64,000 nucleotides of DNA from Arsenicibacter sp965247375. GTDB lineage: Bacteria > Bacteroidota > Bacteroidia > Cytophagales > Spirosomataceae. The notes beneath the pieces were generated by a model. The model did not search any database. It saw only the letters and a program-made list of their open reading frames with translations, and was not told where the DNA came from. The first letter of the stretch is position 1. The number at the start of each line of letters is the position of its first letter. A program made the translations under genes and the position numbers. The stretch is taken from NCBI GenBank assembly GCA_965247375.1, contig CBDFHU010000009.1, positions 61,790 to 125,789 of the forward strand. Reading direction: 5' to 3'. Below are positions 1-10,800 of this stretch, one piece after another.

Positions 1-670
1 GGGCCTCAATGCGGTCATAGAGCGGCCCGCACAGATCGGGGCTCAGAATGCCCCGCCCCGATCCGATGATTTCGGGATGGATGGCATAATTCACCAGCGT
101 CGCAACCGGCTTGCCGTCTTGCCCGACCGCCTGAATCACGCCGCAACGGGGATCATACAATTGGTCAGCGTAATAGTTGTAGGCGATTTTGCCTTTGGCT
201 TCACCGACCGCAATTTTCAGCGATGCCGGTTTGAGATTCCGGACGGCTTCGTTGACGGCATCGGCCATGTCTTTCACGCACCGGTCCAGATAGGCCAGAT
301 CCGCATAGGACTTGCCCGACGCATCCGGAAACCCGTAGGCATCCGGACCGCTGTGTGTATGGGTCGCCCCGATGAGTACATTTTCCGGCGGAATCCCCTT
401 GATCAGTGCCCGCGACTTATTCCCCAGCACCGATGGCCACCCAAGGTTATCCACACTGACGATAGCCACCCGCGTGTTGCCGCGTTCGAGCACCAGCGCC
501 CGGATAAACAAATCACCCTGCTTTTGCTGAGCGGGTTTGGGCGTACCGATCCCGCCGGAGACCGGCAACAACGGATCGGGCGTAATTTTCCGCAAGGCAG
601 CCCCCGCCTTAAACGACTGGGCCTGAAGGCTCAGCCCGTACAGACATATCAAAAAAAAGAGCAGCCTCAT
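1..670 (-). CDS. Neutral/alkaline ceramidase-like hydrolase, N-terminal part (cut by window edge)
   Basis: The reading frame is open from an ATG at 670 to the left edge, so only about the first 223 residues are present. The first 18 or so residues form a signal peptide ending in a SLQAQS-type cleavage region, so the protein is exported. The mature start (AGAALRKITPDPLLPVSGG) and a histidine motif, ATHTHSGPD near residue 100, match the N-terminal domain of neutral/alkaline non-lysosomal ceramidases, where these histidines help bind the catalytic zinc. A later NYAIHPEI segment is also typical. Homologues in this phylum are often called neutral/alkaline non-lysosomal ceramidase although many probably act on other substrates. 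It lies 166 nt downstream of a susD gene on the same strand and may be the hydrolytic partner of that uptake system. Substrate unknown. Confidence 0.82.
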   Translation of the reverse strand, partial: MRLLFFLICLYGLSLQAQSFKAGAALRKITPDPLLPVSGGIGTPKPAQQKQGDLFIRALVLERGNTRVAIVSVDNLGWPSVLGNKSRALIKGIPPENVLIGATHTHSGPDAYGFPDASGKSYADLAYLDRCVKDMADAVNEAVRNLKPASLKIAVGEAKGKIAYNYYADQLYDPRCGVIQAVGQDGKPVATLVNYAIHPEIIGSGRGILSPDLCGPLYDRIEA

Positions 671-719
671 AGAGATGTTTGACCCCTACGGGGTCTGTTT
701 TTAGTACTTGTTTGCTGTT

Positions 720-830
720 CCGGTTTTTTCAATCCGGAACTAATTAATACCGGATTTATAATCCGGTTCCGTGCAGGCGGATTACAAATCCGCTGTCAGG
801 CTGCGACGGGTTTGCAAATCCGTCGCAGCC
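720..830. repeat. Cluster of four short palindromes in the susD1-hydrolase gap
   Basis: Four hairpins follow one another: CCGG arms at 720-723/734-737, CCGGAT/ATCCGG at 750-755/761-766, GCGGAT/ATCCGC at 777-782/788-793, and a perfect 11-bp stem GGCTGCGACGG/CCGTCGCAGCC at 799-809/820-830. The last three share the pattern GGATT or GGGTTT, a short spacer, then AATCC, so they look like members of one palindrome family rather than a single terminator. The 11-bp stem lies just after the susD stop on the transcribed strand and could end or weaken read-through into the hydrolase gene; no T-run follows it. Confidence 0.6.
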
Positions 831-836
831 TCTTCG

Positions 837-2468
837 TTACCACGGTTTACCAGTTCCCTGAATTACCCACGGTTTAGACCACGGGCTGTTTTTACCGTCG
901 GCTTCGGAGTAGGTTGTTTGCTCCAGTTTGCCCATGGCGGCTTCGGTATTGGTTTTGTTCAGATTCCGTTCGTCGAGCATGTAGTAGAAACGGACCGGCA
1001 TGACCTTACGCTTGGCCTGTGGCCCGGCCTTCAGCTCCGGATAGCCCGTGCGGCGGTAGTCGAACCAGGCTTCGGTAGCGGCGGTCCAGCTGGCAATCCA
1101 TTTCTGCTCGATAATCTGCTTTTGGGTAGCGTTGTAGGCTACTGTTTTCTGCGCGATATAGGTTGCGTATGAGCTGGTCAGGCCCCAGGTATCGAGCGAG
1201 GCTTTCACCCCGGCATCGTAATGCGTCTTGGCATCACCGGCTGCCCAGCCTTTCAGTGCCGCCTCGGCCAGAATAAACCGGACCTCGGCCGCCGACACCA
1301 GCCGCGACTTCAGCAGCGGACCTTTTGCCTGCTTATAGATGTCGTTCAGCCACGATACGTGCGGGTTGTTGGCCGCCTGCTCGGCCGTCGGGCTCAGGTT
1401 GTAAGAAGACCCACCGACAATAGCCACCGGCAGACCGACGTAATTCGGGTCGGTGTTATACTCTTTACCGGCCACTTTATCCGGCGACAGATAACGTTTG
1501 CCGTTTTCAATTTTATCGATCCCGGCCGGCAGACTGGCATCCACCACCAGCGGAATCTGCACCTTATTGGCCCAGACACCAATGCGCGGGTCATTCAGGG
1601 CCAACAGGGCTTTCACGAATGTATCGCACATTTTCAGGCGGCGGTAATTGCTGGCGCTGGCATCATAGACCGTATTGGCCGGCCACGAATCACTGTCACT
1701 GTTGCCGGCAAACGGCATGGCGGCATCGTCGGTAGCCGCCAGAATGATCGGGTACTGTGTCGGATTGGCTACGATTTTTTCAATACCGGCTTTGGCCACA
1801 TCCGGCTTCTTGCCGGAAATCCGCATGAAGTAACGCAGTGCCAGCGAGTTGGCTAGTTTCCGCCATTTTGCCGGATCACCGGCATAATACACATCAGCCG
1901 CGTCCATGGTGCTGGTATACTCGGCTTTTGTTTTCGACAGCAGGGTATTCGCCTTTTCCAGATCAGCCAGGATGCCGGTATAAATGGCCTCCTGCGAATC
2001 GTAGGCCGGGAAGGTATTTTCGGCACCACCCAGTTCGCCTTTCAGCGCACTCGAGTATGGTGCATCGCCCCACAGGTCGGTAATCAGACCGAATACCATC
2101 GATTTCATCACCAGCGCGACACCCTGTTGTAGCTCAAACCCCAGCTGCACCGACCGGTCATAGACATACTGGTTATTCCGCAGGATGTCGTAATACGGGC
2201 TCCAGCTCTGGCTTCCGCCCCAGTCATACTCGTTATGGCCACCCGACCAGCCGTCTTTCTGGGTATGCTGCATCACCCCGGCCATATCCTGATAGCCAAG
2301 GTTCACAAACGCCTTCCCTGTTTCGGTCAGAACCGTTGACAGCACGAGGTTCGGGTTGGCCTTCGTCGGATCAACCCCGTTCGGGTTTTGGTTCAGTTCG
2401 GTCAGGTCTTTACACGAAAAAACAGACAGCGACAGCAGAACCGTAGTCAATATATGTTTGTAGTTCAT
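837..2468 (-). CDS. SusD/RagB-like outer-membrane nutrient-binding lipoprotein (pair 1)
   Basis: A 543-residue protein with a lipoprotein signal peptide; the lipobox ends in LSVFSC with Cys19 as the lipidated residue. The mature start (LTELNQNPNGVD), the NxGYQDMAGVMQHTQKDGW stretch, LITDLWGDAPYSSAL and the C-terminal ATEAWFDYRRTGYPEL are hallmarks of the SusD/RagB family, SusD-like_2 branch. Such proteins sit on the cell surface as a lid over a SusC TonB-dependent transporter and capture ligand. The gene lies 92 nt downstream of a susC gene on the same strand, the usual pairing. It is close in sequence to the pair-2 SusD, which suggests duplication. The ligand cannot be told from sequence. 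Confidence 0.93.
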   Translation of the reverse strand: MNYKHILTTVLLSLSVFSCKDLTELNQNPNGVDPTKANPNLVLSTVLTETGKAFVNLGYQDMAGVMQHTQKDGWSGGHNEYDWGGSQSWSPYYDILRNNQYVYDRSVQLGFELQQGVALVMKSMVFGLITDLWGDAPYSSALKGELGGAENTFPAYDSQEAIYTGILADLEKANTLLSKTKAEYTSTMDAADVYYAGDPAKWRKLANSLALRYFMRISGKKPDVAKAGIEKIVANPTQYPIILAATDDAAMPFAGNSDSDSWPANTVYDASASNYRRLKMCDTFVKALLALNDPRIGVWANKVQIPLVVDASLPAGIDKIENGKRYLSPDKVAGKEYNTDPNYVGLPVAIVGGSSYNLSPTAEQAANNPHVSWLNDIYKQAKGPLLKSRLVSAAEVRFILAEAALKGWAAGDAKTHYDAGVKASLDTWGLTSSYATYIAQKTVAYNATQKQIIEQKWIASWTAATEAWFDYRRTGYPELKAGPQAKRKVMPVRFYYMLDERNLNKTNTEAAMGKLEQTTYSEADGKNSPWSKPWVIQGTGKPW

Positions 2469-2501
2469 GAGTTCTATTAAAATGTAAAATGGATAATGAC
2501 T

Positions 2502-2548
2502 AATGTATAATGCGCCCTTACATCCTTTTGGTCAACACATTATACATT
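2502..2548. repeat. AT-rich inverted repeat between susC1 and susD1
   Basis: The arms AATGTATAATG (2502-2512) and CATTATACATT (2538-2548) are perfectly complementary across a 25-nt loop, followed by further CATT-type units up to about 2561. The same CATTATACAT words recur in the gap before the LacX-like gene near 47981-48012. This looks like a dispersed low-complexity intergenic repeat. It could form a hairpin in the susC1-susD1 transcript, but no function is shown. Confidence 0.4.
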
Positions 2549-2560
2549 GTACATTATTCA

Positions 2561-5500
2561 TTAGAAAGTAAGGTTTACTTTGAAACCAACCGGAATTACC
2601 CACGGCATTACGTTGTAGCGCTCGATACCCTGCTTAAACTGGATGCCGGACCCTTGCAGACCCGCTTCCTGCTGAAAAGCCATTTCGGGATCAATGTTGA
2701 TCTTCGCGGCCGTCCAGAGAATGATGTTCCGGCTATAGACCGACAGCGATGCATTCTGCAAACCCACTTTTTTGATCAGATTCTGCGGCAGATCGTATGA
2801 GAACGAGATTTCGCGCAGTTTCAGGTACGACGCATCATACAGGAAAGCTTTTGTGAACCCCCAGGCCGTGCTGCCCGCAAACGGCAGATACAACGTACCG
2901 GTATTGCCCAGGTTTTCCTTGTAGCCGGTCGGGTTGCCGTTGGTATCATAACCGGTAGCAATTACCCCCGGAATAAACGTACCGCCATACGGGAGGGTAT
3001 ACGGGCCGTATTTAAACGGAAAGCTGCCGTATTCCGGCGTCGGACCACCTACCAGCGGAAAGTAGTTGCCATGCTGGCGGATCAGTTCATCCTGATTCGC
3101 TACGAGGTAATTCCGCAGGGCATCACCCGTCAGCCCGTTCGGGTTGATCAGTTTGTCGAGGAAAAGCTGCGACTGACCGTTTTCTTCACCGTAGCGGTAA
3201 GTCTGCGACACAAAGTCCCCGCCGTTACGCCAATCGAAGGTCATGTTTACGCTGAACCGCTTGTATGATACCGAGGCCTGTAATCCCATGATAAACTTCG
3301 CGTTGAAGTTCCCGATCTTATTTTTGGTATTGATGGCATCAATTGACTGCCATTTACCGGTCTGGTCCAGAATCGGATAGCCGTAATACGGTGACGATTT
3401 GTCTTTTACCGTTACCAGCTGGGCATCGTAAATATCGCCGATGTCTTCGCCCACATACGTCCAGGCCCCGCCTTTCGCATCAGTCCAGAGCGTGTAGTAC
3501 GGCAGGTCGTCCGACAGTTTCAGGATACGCGTCCGGTTGCGGGTCAGGTTGGCGTTCAGATCGACGCGCCAGCCCGAAGCCGACTGTACCGGTGTTCCGC
3601 CCAGCGTCAGCTCAAAGCCGCGGCTCGCCAGCAGACCGGCATTGATGTTTTTGGTGGTATACCCCGACGATGGCGGCAGTTTGGTGCTCAGGATCTGGTT
3701 TTCCTTTTCAACGCGGTAGTAGGTACCGGTAAACCGCAGACGGTCGCGGAACAGATTCAGGTCAAGACCCGCTTCATACGACGTGGCAATTTCCGGTTTC
3801 AGGTTCGAGATCAGCAGGTTGCCGGGCACCGACAGACGCGGCACCCCTGCCCACGTACCGGCGTTGGTCAGCGTACTGAGGAGCATGTACGGATTGGCAT
3901 CGTTACCTACTTGTGCCACCCCGCCGCGCAGTTTCAGCAGACTAACCTGCGTTGAGGTCGGGAACAGCATCTCGTTGACCAGCATACTCAGCGAGGCCGA
4001 CGGATAAAAATACGACCGGTTGGCGGCCGGCAGCGTACTCGACCAGTCGTTCCGGGCGGTCAGGTCAAGGTAAATCATGTCTTTGAACCCGATGTTGGCC
4101 AGGCCGTACACGCTGTAAATAGCCCGCTGAAACTTCGAGCTGGCATAATCGAGGTTTTCCGGCAGGATGTTCTGGATCGTAAAGACGCCCGGCACAATCA
4201 GACCCGTGCCTGCCTTGGTAGCCGTCGATACGTTACCACCGTTCTGATACCGCGCATTGCCCCCCGCCGACACTGAGAACTGAAACTGCTTCAGGCTCTT
4301 TTTATACGTAGCCAGGAAATCGGCGTTGCTTTCAAAGTTGTCGAGGTTAATAATCCCGTAAGCCCCGCGCGGATCGCCGGTATAGCTGTTCGCAATCTTC
4401 ATTTCCCGCTGCTCTTTGTAGGTATCAAGCGCGTAGCGGGCCATCAGGCTAATGTCCGGTGTAATCTGCCAGTCGGCTTTCAGGTTACCGAAAATCCGGT
4501 CACGGACAAAGCTGTTGTTTACCTCATAGGCCAGGAAATACGGGTTATTGTAAATGCCTTTGGCCTGCGACCGCTGCTGGATACCCTCCTGCCCCGGCAG
4601 CCAGTAGTTCTGCATGTTCTGGATATCGATATGCGGCGAAACGGCGTAGGCCCACTGCAACGGGTTTGTGCCCCGGTTGCTGGCCGGCCGGTTGTTTGAG
4701 TTATTGCGGCTCACGTCCAGATTCGTGCTCAGCCGCAGTTTGTTGCTCGCCTTAAAGCTGGCGTTGACATTAAACGTATTCCGGAACAGGTCCGAATTCG
4801 GAATAATGCCTTTATTCCGCATGTTTGAGTATGACAGACGGTAGGTAAACAGGTCGGTATTGTTGGCTACCGATACCCCGTTGGTGGTTGTCACACCCGT
4901 CTGCACAAAGTTCTTTACGTTGTCTTTGTGCGAAACGAGCGGCATCGCAACGGGTTTGCCGTTGGCGTCGAGCGGGCTATTCCATTGAACTTCCGAGTAC
5001 CCCTTGTCCAGCTCGGCACCGTAGGTAGCCCCCACGGTTTCGTCGATCAGCTTGCCGAACGGATTCGTCAGCGGCGTACCACTTATGGCCGGCGGGATTC
5101 CGGAGAACTGCCCCGGCCCGAATTTAGTCTGCCATTTCAGGAACCGGTACGGCTGGTCAAAGACTGTGCTGGAGGTAATGGTAACGGTCGGCTTTTTGGC
5201 CTTGGCCCCGCTCTTGGTGGTGATCAGTACCACCCCGTTACCGGCCCGCGAGCCATACAGCGCCGCCGCGCTCGGGCCTTTCAGGATCGATACATTTTCA
5301 ATATCGTCGGGGTTAAGGTTAGAAATGGCGTTCCCGAAATCGGCGCGGTTGTCGGTACCGACCTGACTGATGTTGTTGAGGGTATTGGCAATCGGCACCC
5401 CGTCAATCACAAACAAGGGCTGGTTATCGCTGCTCAGCGAGGTAGCGCCGCGAATGACCATGCTCACCGACGAACCGGTGCCGCCGGTCTGGCTGATCTG

Positions 5501-6025
5501 CACACCGGCTACTTTACCGGCCATACCATTGAGGACGTTTTCCTGAACGACGCGCGTAAATTCCTTACCCTCAACTTTGCCAACGGAGTAACCCAGTGAA
5601 CGTTCATCGCGCTTAATCCCGAGGGCGGTTACCACGGCTTCCTGTAAGGTTTCCGCGCTTTCGGTCATCGTCAGGTCAATTACCGTGCGGTTGCCGACAA
5701 CCACCTCCTCGGTTTTATAGCCGATGTAGGAGAAGATCAGGACGGTATTATCCCCGTTGACATCCAGTGAAAAGCGGCCGTTGCCATCCGTAGTAGTACC
5801 GGTCTGGGTGCCTTTGATGACGACATTGACACCCGGCATAGGTGTATTGTCGGCACCGGTCGTTACTTTACCCGTAACTTTCCGGGCAACGGGCGCGTGA
5901 ACCGGTACATCCGGATGCACTTTGTGGGGGGCGGCAATTACCGGGTCAATGGGGATGACACCAGTCAGCAGGGCCACCACCAATACCCCGATTTGTTTTT
6001 GCCGGGCAGTAAAATTACACTCCAT
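2561..6025 (-). CDS. SusC/RagA-type TonB-linked outer-membrane transporter (pair 1)
   Basis: An 1154-residue protein of the usual SusC length. It has an N-terminal signal region (to about residue 32), a carboxypeptidase-D-regulatory-like domain (about 48-125, with GKVTTGADNTPMPGVNVVIK), a TonB-dependent plug (about 140-270, with GxSVSMVIRGATSLSSDNQP and FVIDGVP), and a 22-strand barrel domain to the end. Blocks such as DLTARNDWSSTLP and the C-terminal NIILWTAAKINIDPE are characteristic. It imports a ligand delivered by its SusD partner, powered by TonB-ExbBD in the inner membrane. There is no STN domain, unlike the pair-2 transporter. It is followed by its susD gene. Confidence 0.95.
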   Translation of the reverse strand: MECNFTARQKQIGVLVVALLTGVIPIDPVIAAPHKVHPDVPVHAPVARKVTGKVTTGADNTPMPGVNVVIKGTQTGTTTDGNGRFSLDVNGDNTVLIFSYIGYKTEEVVVGNRTVIDLTMTESAETLQEAVVTALGIKRDERSLGYSVGKVEGKEFTRVVQENVLNGMAGKVAGVQISQTGGTGSSVSMVIRGATSLSSDNQPLFVIDGVPIANTLNNISQVGTDNRADFGNAISNLNPDDIENVSILKGPSAAALYGSRAGNGVVLITTKSGAKAKKPTVTITSSTVFDQPYRFLKWQTKFGPGQFSGIPPAISGTPLTNPFGKLIDETVGATYGAELDKGYSEVQWNSPLDANGKPVAMPLVSHKDNVKNFVQTGVTTTNGVSVANNTDLFTYRLSYSNMRNKGIIPNSDLFRNTFNVNASFKASNKLRLSTNLDVSRNNSNNRPASNRGTNPLQWAYAVSPHIDIQNMQNYWLPGQEGIQQRSQAKGIYNNPYFLAYEVNNSFVRDRIFGNLKADWQITPDISLMARYALDTYKEQREMKIANSYTGDPRGAYGIINLDNFESNADFLATYKKSLKQFQFSVSAGGNARYQNGGNVSTATKAGTGLIVPGVFTIQNILPENLDYASSKFQRAIYSVYGLANIGFKDMIYLDLTARNDWSSTLPAANRSYFYPSASLSMLVNEMLFPTSTQVSLLKLRGGVAQVGNDANPYMLLSTLTNAGTWAGVPRLSVPGNLLISNLKPEIATSYEAGLDLNLFRDRLRFTGTYYRVEKENQILSTKLPPSSGYTTKNINAGLLASRGFELTLGGTPVQSASGWRVDLNANLTRNRTRILKLSDDLPYYTLWTDAKGGAWTYVGEDIGDIYDAQLVTVKDKSSPYYGYPILDQTGKWQSIDAINTKNKIGNFNAKFIMGLQASVSYKRFSVNMTFDWRNGGDFVSQTYRYGEENGQSQLFLDKLINPNGLTGDALRNYLVANQDELIRQHGNYFPLVGGPTPEYGSFPFKYGPYTLPYGGTFIPGVIATGYDTNGNPTGYKENLGNTGTLYLPFAGSTAWGFTKAFLYDASYLKLREISFSYDLPQNLIKKVGLQNASLSVYSRNIILWTAAKINIDPEMAFQQEAGLQGSGIQFKQGIERYNVMPWVIPVGFKVNLTF

Positions 6026-6133
6026 ACGTGTACTTTTAGGTTTAGGAATGAACAGAATTCACATTAAGCAGGTATACAGAACACCATCAGACCGGCACAG
6101 AGCACCTGTCTGACTGATTTCGTTATTGAGGCA

Positions 6134-7834
6134 TTACCACGGTAGACTCGTCCCCTGAATGATCCAGGGTTTAGACCATTGGCTGTTTTTTCCCCGCACC
6201 CTGGTATGGCTGTTTTCTTCCAGGCTTTGCAGGGCATTCATTGCGTTTGCGTAGTTATAGTTTGTTTCGTTATCTCCGTATATGAACCTGACAGGAAGCA
6301 CGTTCTCGGCTGCCGCAGGGCCGGCCTTCAGGGCCGGAAAGCCCGTCCGGCGATAATCAAACCAGGCTTCGGTAGCGGCGGTCCAGCCGGCAATCCACTT
6401 CTGTGTCATCACCTGTTCAAGGGTATTCGTAAACGCTACCCCCGGCCGCTGCATGTAGCCGGCAAACTCCCCGTCGACACCCCACGCGGCCAGTGAGTTG
6501 CGGATTCCCTGCCGGTAATGCGTCTCCGCCGCACCAACGGCCCAGCCTTTCAGTGCGGCTTCGGCCAGTAAAAACGAGACCTCTGCCGACGAACATAGCC
6601 GGGCTTTCAGAATCCCCCCGTTGCTGTTCCGGTACACCTCAGCCAGCTGCGATACATGCTGATTCTGAACAACCTGCCCCGTTGTCGGATTGTAATTATA
6701 GGCACTTGGGTCAATCAGCCCCGGTGGCAGACCCACGTATGCATTGGTGTCCAGCGCTACTTTAAAGGCTTTCGGGTTAAAGCGGCGGGTAAACTTTGCA
6801 CCGGCTTTTACCTCAATCAGATATTTAGCATCTGTCAGGGCGGTCACGCCCTGCTGGATAACCCCGTTTTTCCGGATATACAAATCGACCGGCTGGTTCA
6901 GGGTCGAATCGGCTACCCACCGGACATAAACCGGCGCAAACCAGACTTTCAAACGGGGATCACTATACGCCGTTAGTTTTGCGAGCAACGTCTGACAGGG
7001 TTTTCGTCGCCGGAACTCCGACGGATCGGTTTCGAAGGCAATCGCCCCGGGCCACGAATTGGAGGCCGTTGAGCCGATGTAATCCATCGTCGCGTCATCG
7101 GTCGCATCCTGCATGTACACCCCGCTTTGGTACACCGTTTCCATACCGGCTTTAGCGACCTGCGGCAGTTTCACCGAAAGGCGCATGTAGTAGCGGAGCA
7201 GCAGCGAATTCGCAAATTTCTGCCACTTCAACGGATCACCGTTATAGTAAACGTCATAGCCGTTGAGGTATCCGGTCGTTTTGCCGCCTGCGAATAAGGC
7301 GGATGCCTGTTTCAGGTCCTCAATGATACCGAGGCAGATCGTCTGCTGTTTGTCAAAGGCCGGCAGCAGCAAGTCGGTCGGAAGTGCCCCTTTCAGCGCA
7401 TCCGTATAGGGGGCATCTCCCCACAGATCGGTGATCAGGCCAAACAGGAAGGCCTTCATCGTTAAGGCTACTCCCTGATGAAAGGTATAACCCAGCGTTT
7501 TTGACCGTTGCAGCAGAAAGTCATTATTCCGCAACAAGTCATAGTACGGACTCCAGTCTTTCGGGCTCCAGTCATAGTGGTTATGTTCACTGAACCAGCC
7601 GTCTTTCTGCGTGTGCTGCACGACGCCGGCGATGTCGCCGTACCCCAGATTGACGTAGTTCATGGCCAGACCGGTGGCTATCGTCGGCAGCATTAGATTC
7701 GGATTGGCCGTTGAGGGGCTGACGACATTCGGGTTTTCGTTGATTTTTGACAATTGGTCACCACAGCCACTCATGATGAGTAGCAGCGTCAGTACAAACA
7801 GCCATTTTGCGGCAAAGAGTCTGTTCATGACCAT
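6134..7834 (-). CDS. SusD/RagB-like nutrient-binding lipoprotein (pair 2)
   Basis: 566 residues, with a lipoprotein signal peptide whose lipobox ends in LIMSGC (Cys24 from this start). A second ATG two codons in (7828) is equally plausible. The family blocks NENPNVVSPSTANPNLML, NLGYGDIAGVVQHTQKDGW, LITDLWGDAPY and ATEAWFDYRRTGFPALKAGP are clear, as in SusD-like_2 proteins. The start lies only 5 nt beyond the stop of the upstream susC gene, so the two are cotranscribed and probably translationally coupled. It is the surface ligand-binding partner of that transporter. It resembles pair-1 SusD more than pair-3 SusD. Ligand unknown. Confidence 0.93.
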   Translation of the reverse strand: MVMNRLFAAKWLFVLTLLLIMSGCGDQLSKINENPNVVSPSTANPNLMLPTIATGLAMNYVNLGYGDIAGVVQHTQKDGWFSEHNHYDWSPKDWSPYYDLLRNNDFLLQRSKTLGYTFHQGVALTMKAFLFGLITDLWGDAPYTDALKGALPTDLLLPAFDKQQTICLGIIEDLKQASALFAGGKTTGYLNGYDVYYNGDPLKWQKFANSLLLRYYMRLSVKLPQVAKAGMETVYQSGVYMQDATDDATMDYIGSTASNSWPGAIAFETDPSEFRRRKPCQTLLAKLTAYSDPRLKVWFAPVYVRWVADSTLNQPVDLYIRKNGVIQQGVTALTDAKYLIEVKAGAKFTRRFNPKAFKVALDTNAYVGLPPGLIDPSAYNYNPTTGQVVQNQHVSQLAEVYRNSNGGILKARLCSSAEVSFLLAEAALKGWAVGAAETHYRQGIRNSLAAWGVDGEFAGYMQRPGVAFTNTLEQVMTQKWIAGWTAATEAWFDYRRTGFPALKAGPAAAENVLPVRFIYGDNETNYNYANAMNALQSLEENSHTRVRGKNSQWSKPWIIQGTSLPW

Positions 7835-7839
7835 GCGGA

Positions 7840-10800
7840 TTACAGTGAAAAACCAAGTTTAAAGCCTACCGGGATTGTCCATGGCAGTACGTTCTGCAAC
7901 TCTACCCCCTGCCGGAACTTACCGCTGTCGGCCAGAAAGGCCCGTTCGGGGTCTATTCCGATTCCGGCGGCTGTCCACAACATAATATTCCGGCTATATA
8001 CCGACAGGTTTACGTTCCGGAAACCCCACCGCTGCGGCAGATCAATACCGAACGAGATTTCGCGGAGCTTCACAAACGACGCATCAAAGGTAATCTGCTG
8101 GTTATAGCCCCACGGATAGGTATCGGTAATCGGGTAAACTTTAGTACCGGGGCCACCCAGATTTTCGCGGTACGTTCCGTCAGGATTCTGGATAACTCCC
8201 GGGGCAAATGCCCCGTCATACTCCGGAATGCCGTCGCCGTCCGAATCCATCGGCATACCGCCGGTTTCCTTCGTATGGCCCCCGATCCGCGGGAAATTCC
8301 CGTTTTGCGGGATAATGTATTTCGCCGGATCCGACTTCAGTAAAGCGACCAGCTGATCGGCAGTATACAATCCGCCGGGAATCAACTGATCCAGCTGCCG
8401 CGCCGACCGCCAGTCCGACTCGAAATAGCGGTAGGTGTACGACTGAAAATTTCCGCCGCTGCGCCAGTCAAAGCTGGCGTTCAGGCTGAAGCGCTTATAA
8501 CGGATGGCCAACTGTCCGCCCATGATAAACCGGGGGTTAAAGTTGCCGACTTTGACCCGGGCATTGCGGTCATTCACCGGAATCCAGTCGCCGTTATTAT
8601 CCAGTATCGGCCAGCGATAATAGGGTGATTTCGGGTCAGTTACGTAGGCATAGCCGCGGCTGTACAGGTTCCCGATCTCTTCGCCGACATAGGTAAACGC
8701 GCCGCCGTTGTTATCATCCCATAACTGGTAGTAATCGACGCCGGGGGCCAACGCCCTGATGTATGTCCGGTTGCGGCTGAAGTTCACGTCTACATCGATC
8801 TGCCACCCATCTTTCTGCTGCACCGGTGTCCCGCCGAGATTCACCTCCCAGCCACGGCTTGCCAGCAAACCGGCATTAATCAGTCTGTTGGCATACCCGG
8901 ACGAATTGGGGGTTGTGACGCTGAGAATCTGGTTTTTATTCTCTGACTGATAATAGGTTGCCTCCAGCCGGAGCCGGTCCTTAAACAGTTTCAGATCAAT
9001 CCCGCCCTCGGCCGACGTGGCAATTTCCGGCTTCAGCTGCGCATTATACAGCGTTCCGGGCACATTGGTAGTTACCAGACTACCCCATGAGCCGGTCCCC
9101 AGTGCCTGTTCCAGCTGATACGGGGCGGCGTCATTGCCTACCTGCGCCCAGCTTGCCCGCGCTTTCAGCAACGAGACGTAATACGGCAGCCTGAACGTAT
9201 AGTTCAGCAGCCAGCTGCCCGACACGGACGGATAAAAATACGACCGCTTATGTACCGGCAGTGTACTCGACCAGTCATTGCGGGCAGTCAGATCGACATA
9301 CACCTGATCCTTGTACCCCACTGATGCCATGGCATACAGGCTGTAAATGGCCTTACGGGTCGTTGTGTTATTCACCGACAAGGCCGTAACCGGTACGTTC
9401 GTGATCCGGTACAGGCCCGGCACCGTCAGTTGCGAACCGCCCATAAAATTGTCCAGATACCGCTGCGTCATGTAATTACCACCCACCGATGCACTGATGT
9501 CCAGATCGCCCCGTTTTTCGTGGCGGGTCAGCAGGAAGTCGGCATTCAGTTCGCGGCGGACCAGATCCTGCAGGTAATAGCCTCCTTTTTTCGCCCGCGA
9601 ATAACTCCAGGGTATTCTGGTCTCCCGGTTTTCACCGTACTGGTCCAGCGCCAGCCGGACAAAGCCGGTCAGCAGCGGCGACGGCTTCCAGTCCAGTTTT
9701 GTATTACCGAAAATCCGGTCGCGGTTAAAGCCATTGTTGATGCCATACGCCAGAAAATACGGATTGTCAGCCGTCTGGGCGGGCGTCAGTTGCTGTATGT
9801 TTTCGTTGCCGTTGACCCAGTAATTTGTCAGCTGACGAACGTCTACGTGCGGCCACATATACACCGCCTCCAGCGGGTTGGCTCCCCGGTTGGCGGTCAC
9901 CGGCCGGTTATCCGAATAGGTACGGACCAGCGTAAAGGCCGAATTCAGGGTAAACTGCCGGTTCAGGGTATAGTTCACACTGGAATTCAGGGAATTGCGC
10001 AACAGGTTCGAATTCGGAATCATCCCCTTATTGATCATGTTGCTGTACGACACCCGGTACGATACCTTATCGCCTGCTCCGGACAACGCGATGTTGTTAG
10101 TCGACGTAATTCCGGTTTGCAGAAAGTTTTTCATGTTATCGGGGTACGAGACCAGCGGTGTCGGCACCGGCTGGCCATCAGCACCGGCCGGACTGTTCCA
10201 CTGCACCGCCAGGTTACCGGCATCAAGAGCCGGTCCACCCCAGTACATCGAACTTTCATCGAGGCGGTTATTCCGGTCGCCGGAGGCATATTTGTAGTGC
10301 AGATCCAGAAACCGGTATGGCTTTTCGAACACATTGCTGGTCGAAAAGGTAATCCCGAGGCCTTTTCCTTTTTTGCCTTTCCGGGTCGTAATCAGAATGA
10401 CCCCATTACCCGCCCTTGAGCCATACAGGGCCGCGGCACTCGGTCCCTTCAGGACCGTAATCTGGTCAATGTCTTCGGGATTAAGGTCAGCAATGGTATT
10501 GCCGTAATCGACATTATTCCGGTCACCCATCGTCCGCAGGTTATTCAGTGTATTTGCCACCGGCACTCCGTCGATGACAAATAAGGGCTGATTATCGCCC
10601 GTCAGCGACTTAGCGCCGCGGATGATGATGCTCACCGACGAACCGATCCCGCTGGTCTGGTTCAGTGTCAGGCCGGCCACCCGGCCAGCCAGTGAATTAA
10701 CCACATTTTCCTGCGGTACCCGGGTTACTGTTTCACCTTTCAGATCAGCGACCTGGTAACCCAGTGCCCGTTTTCCCCGCTGAATGCCCAATGCCGTAAC

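Noticed and set aside
77..682. Plus-strand 201-codon frame
   Set aside because: Shadow of the ceramidase-like gene on the minus strand, which has a signal peptide and family motifs.
771..1172. Plus-strand frame starting in the palindrome cluster
   Set aside because: It arises from the repeat and the antisense of susD1; no independent support.
9430..10419. Plus-strand 329-codon frame
   Set aside because: Antisense to susC2, whose minus-strand frame is full length and clearly homologous to known transporters.
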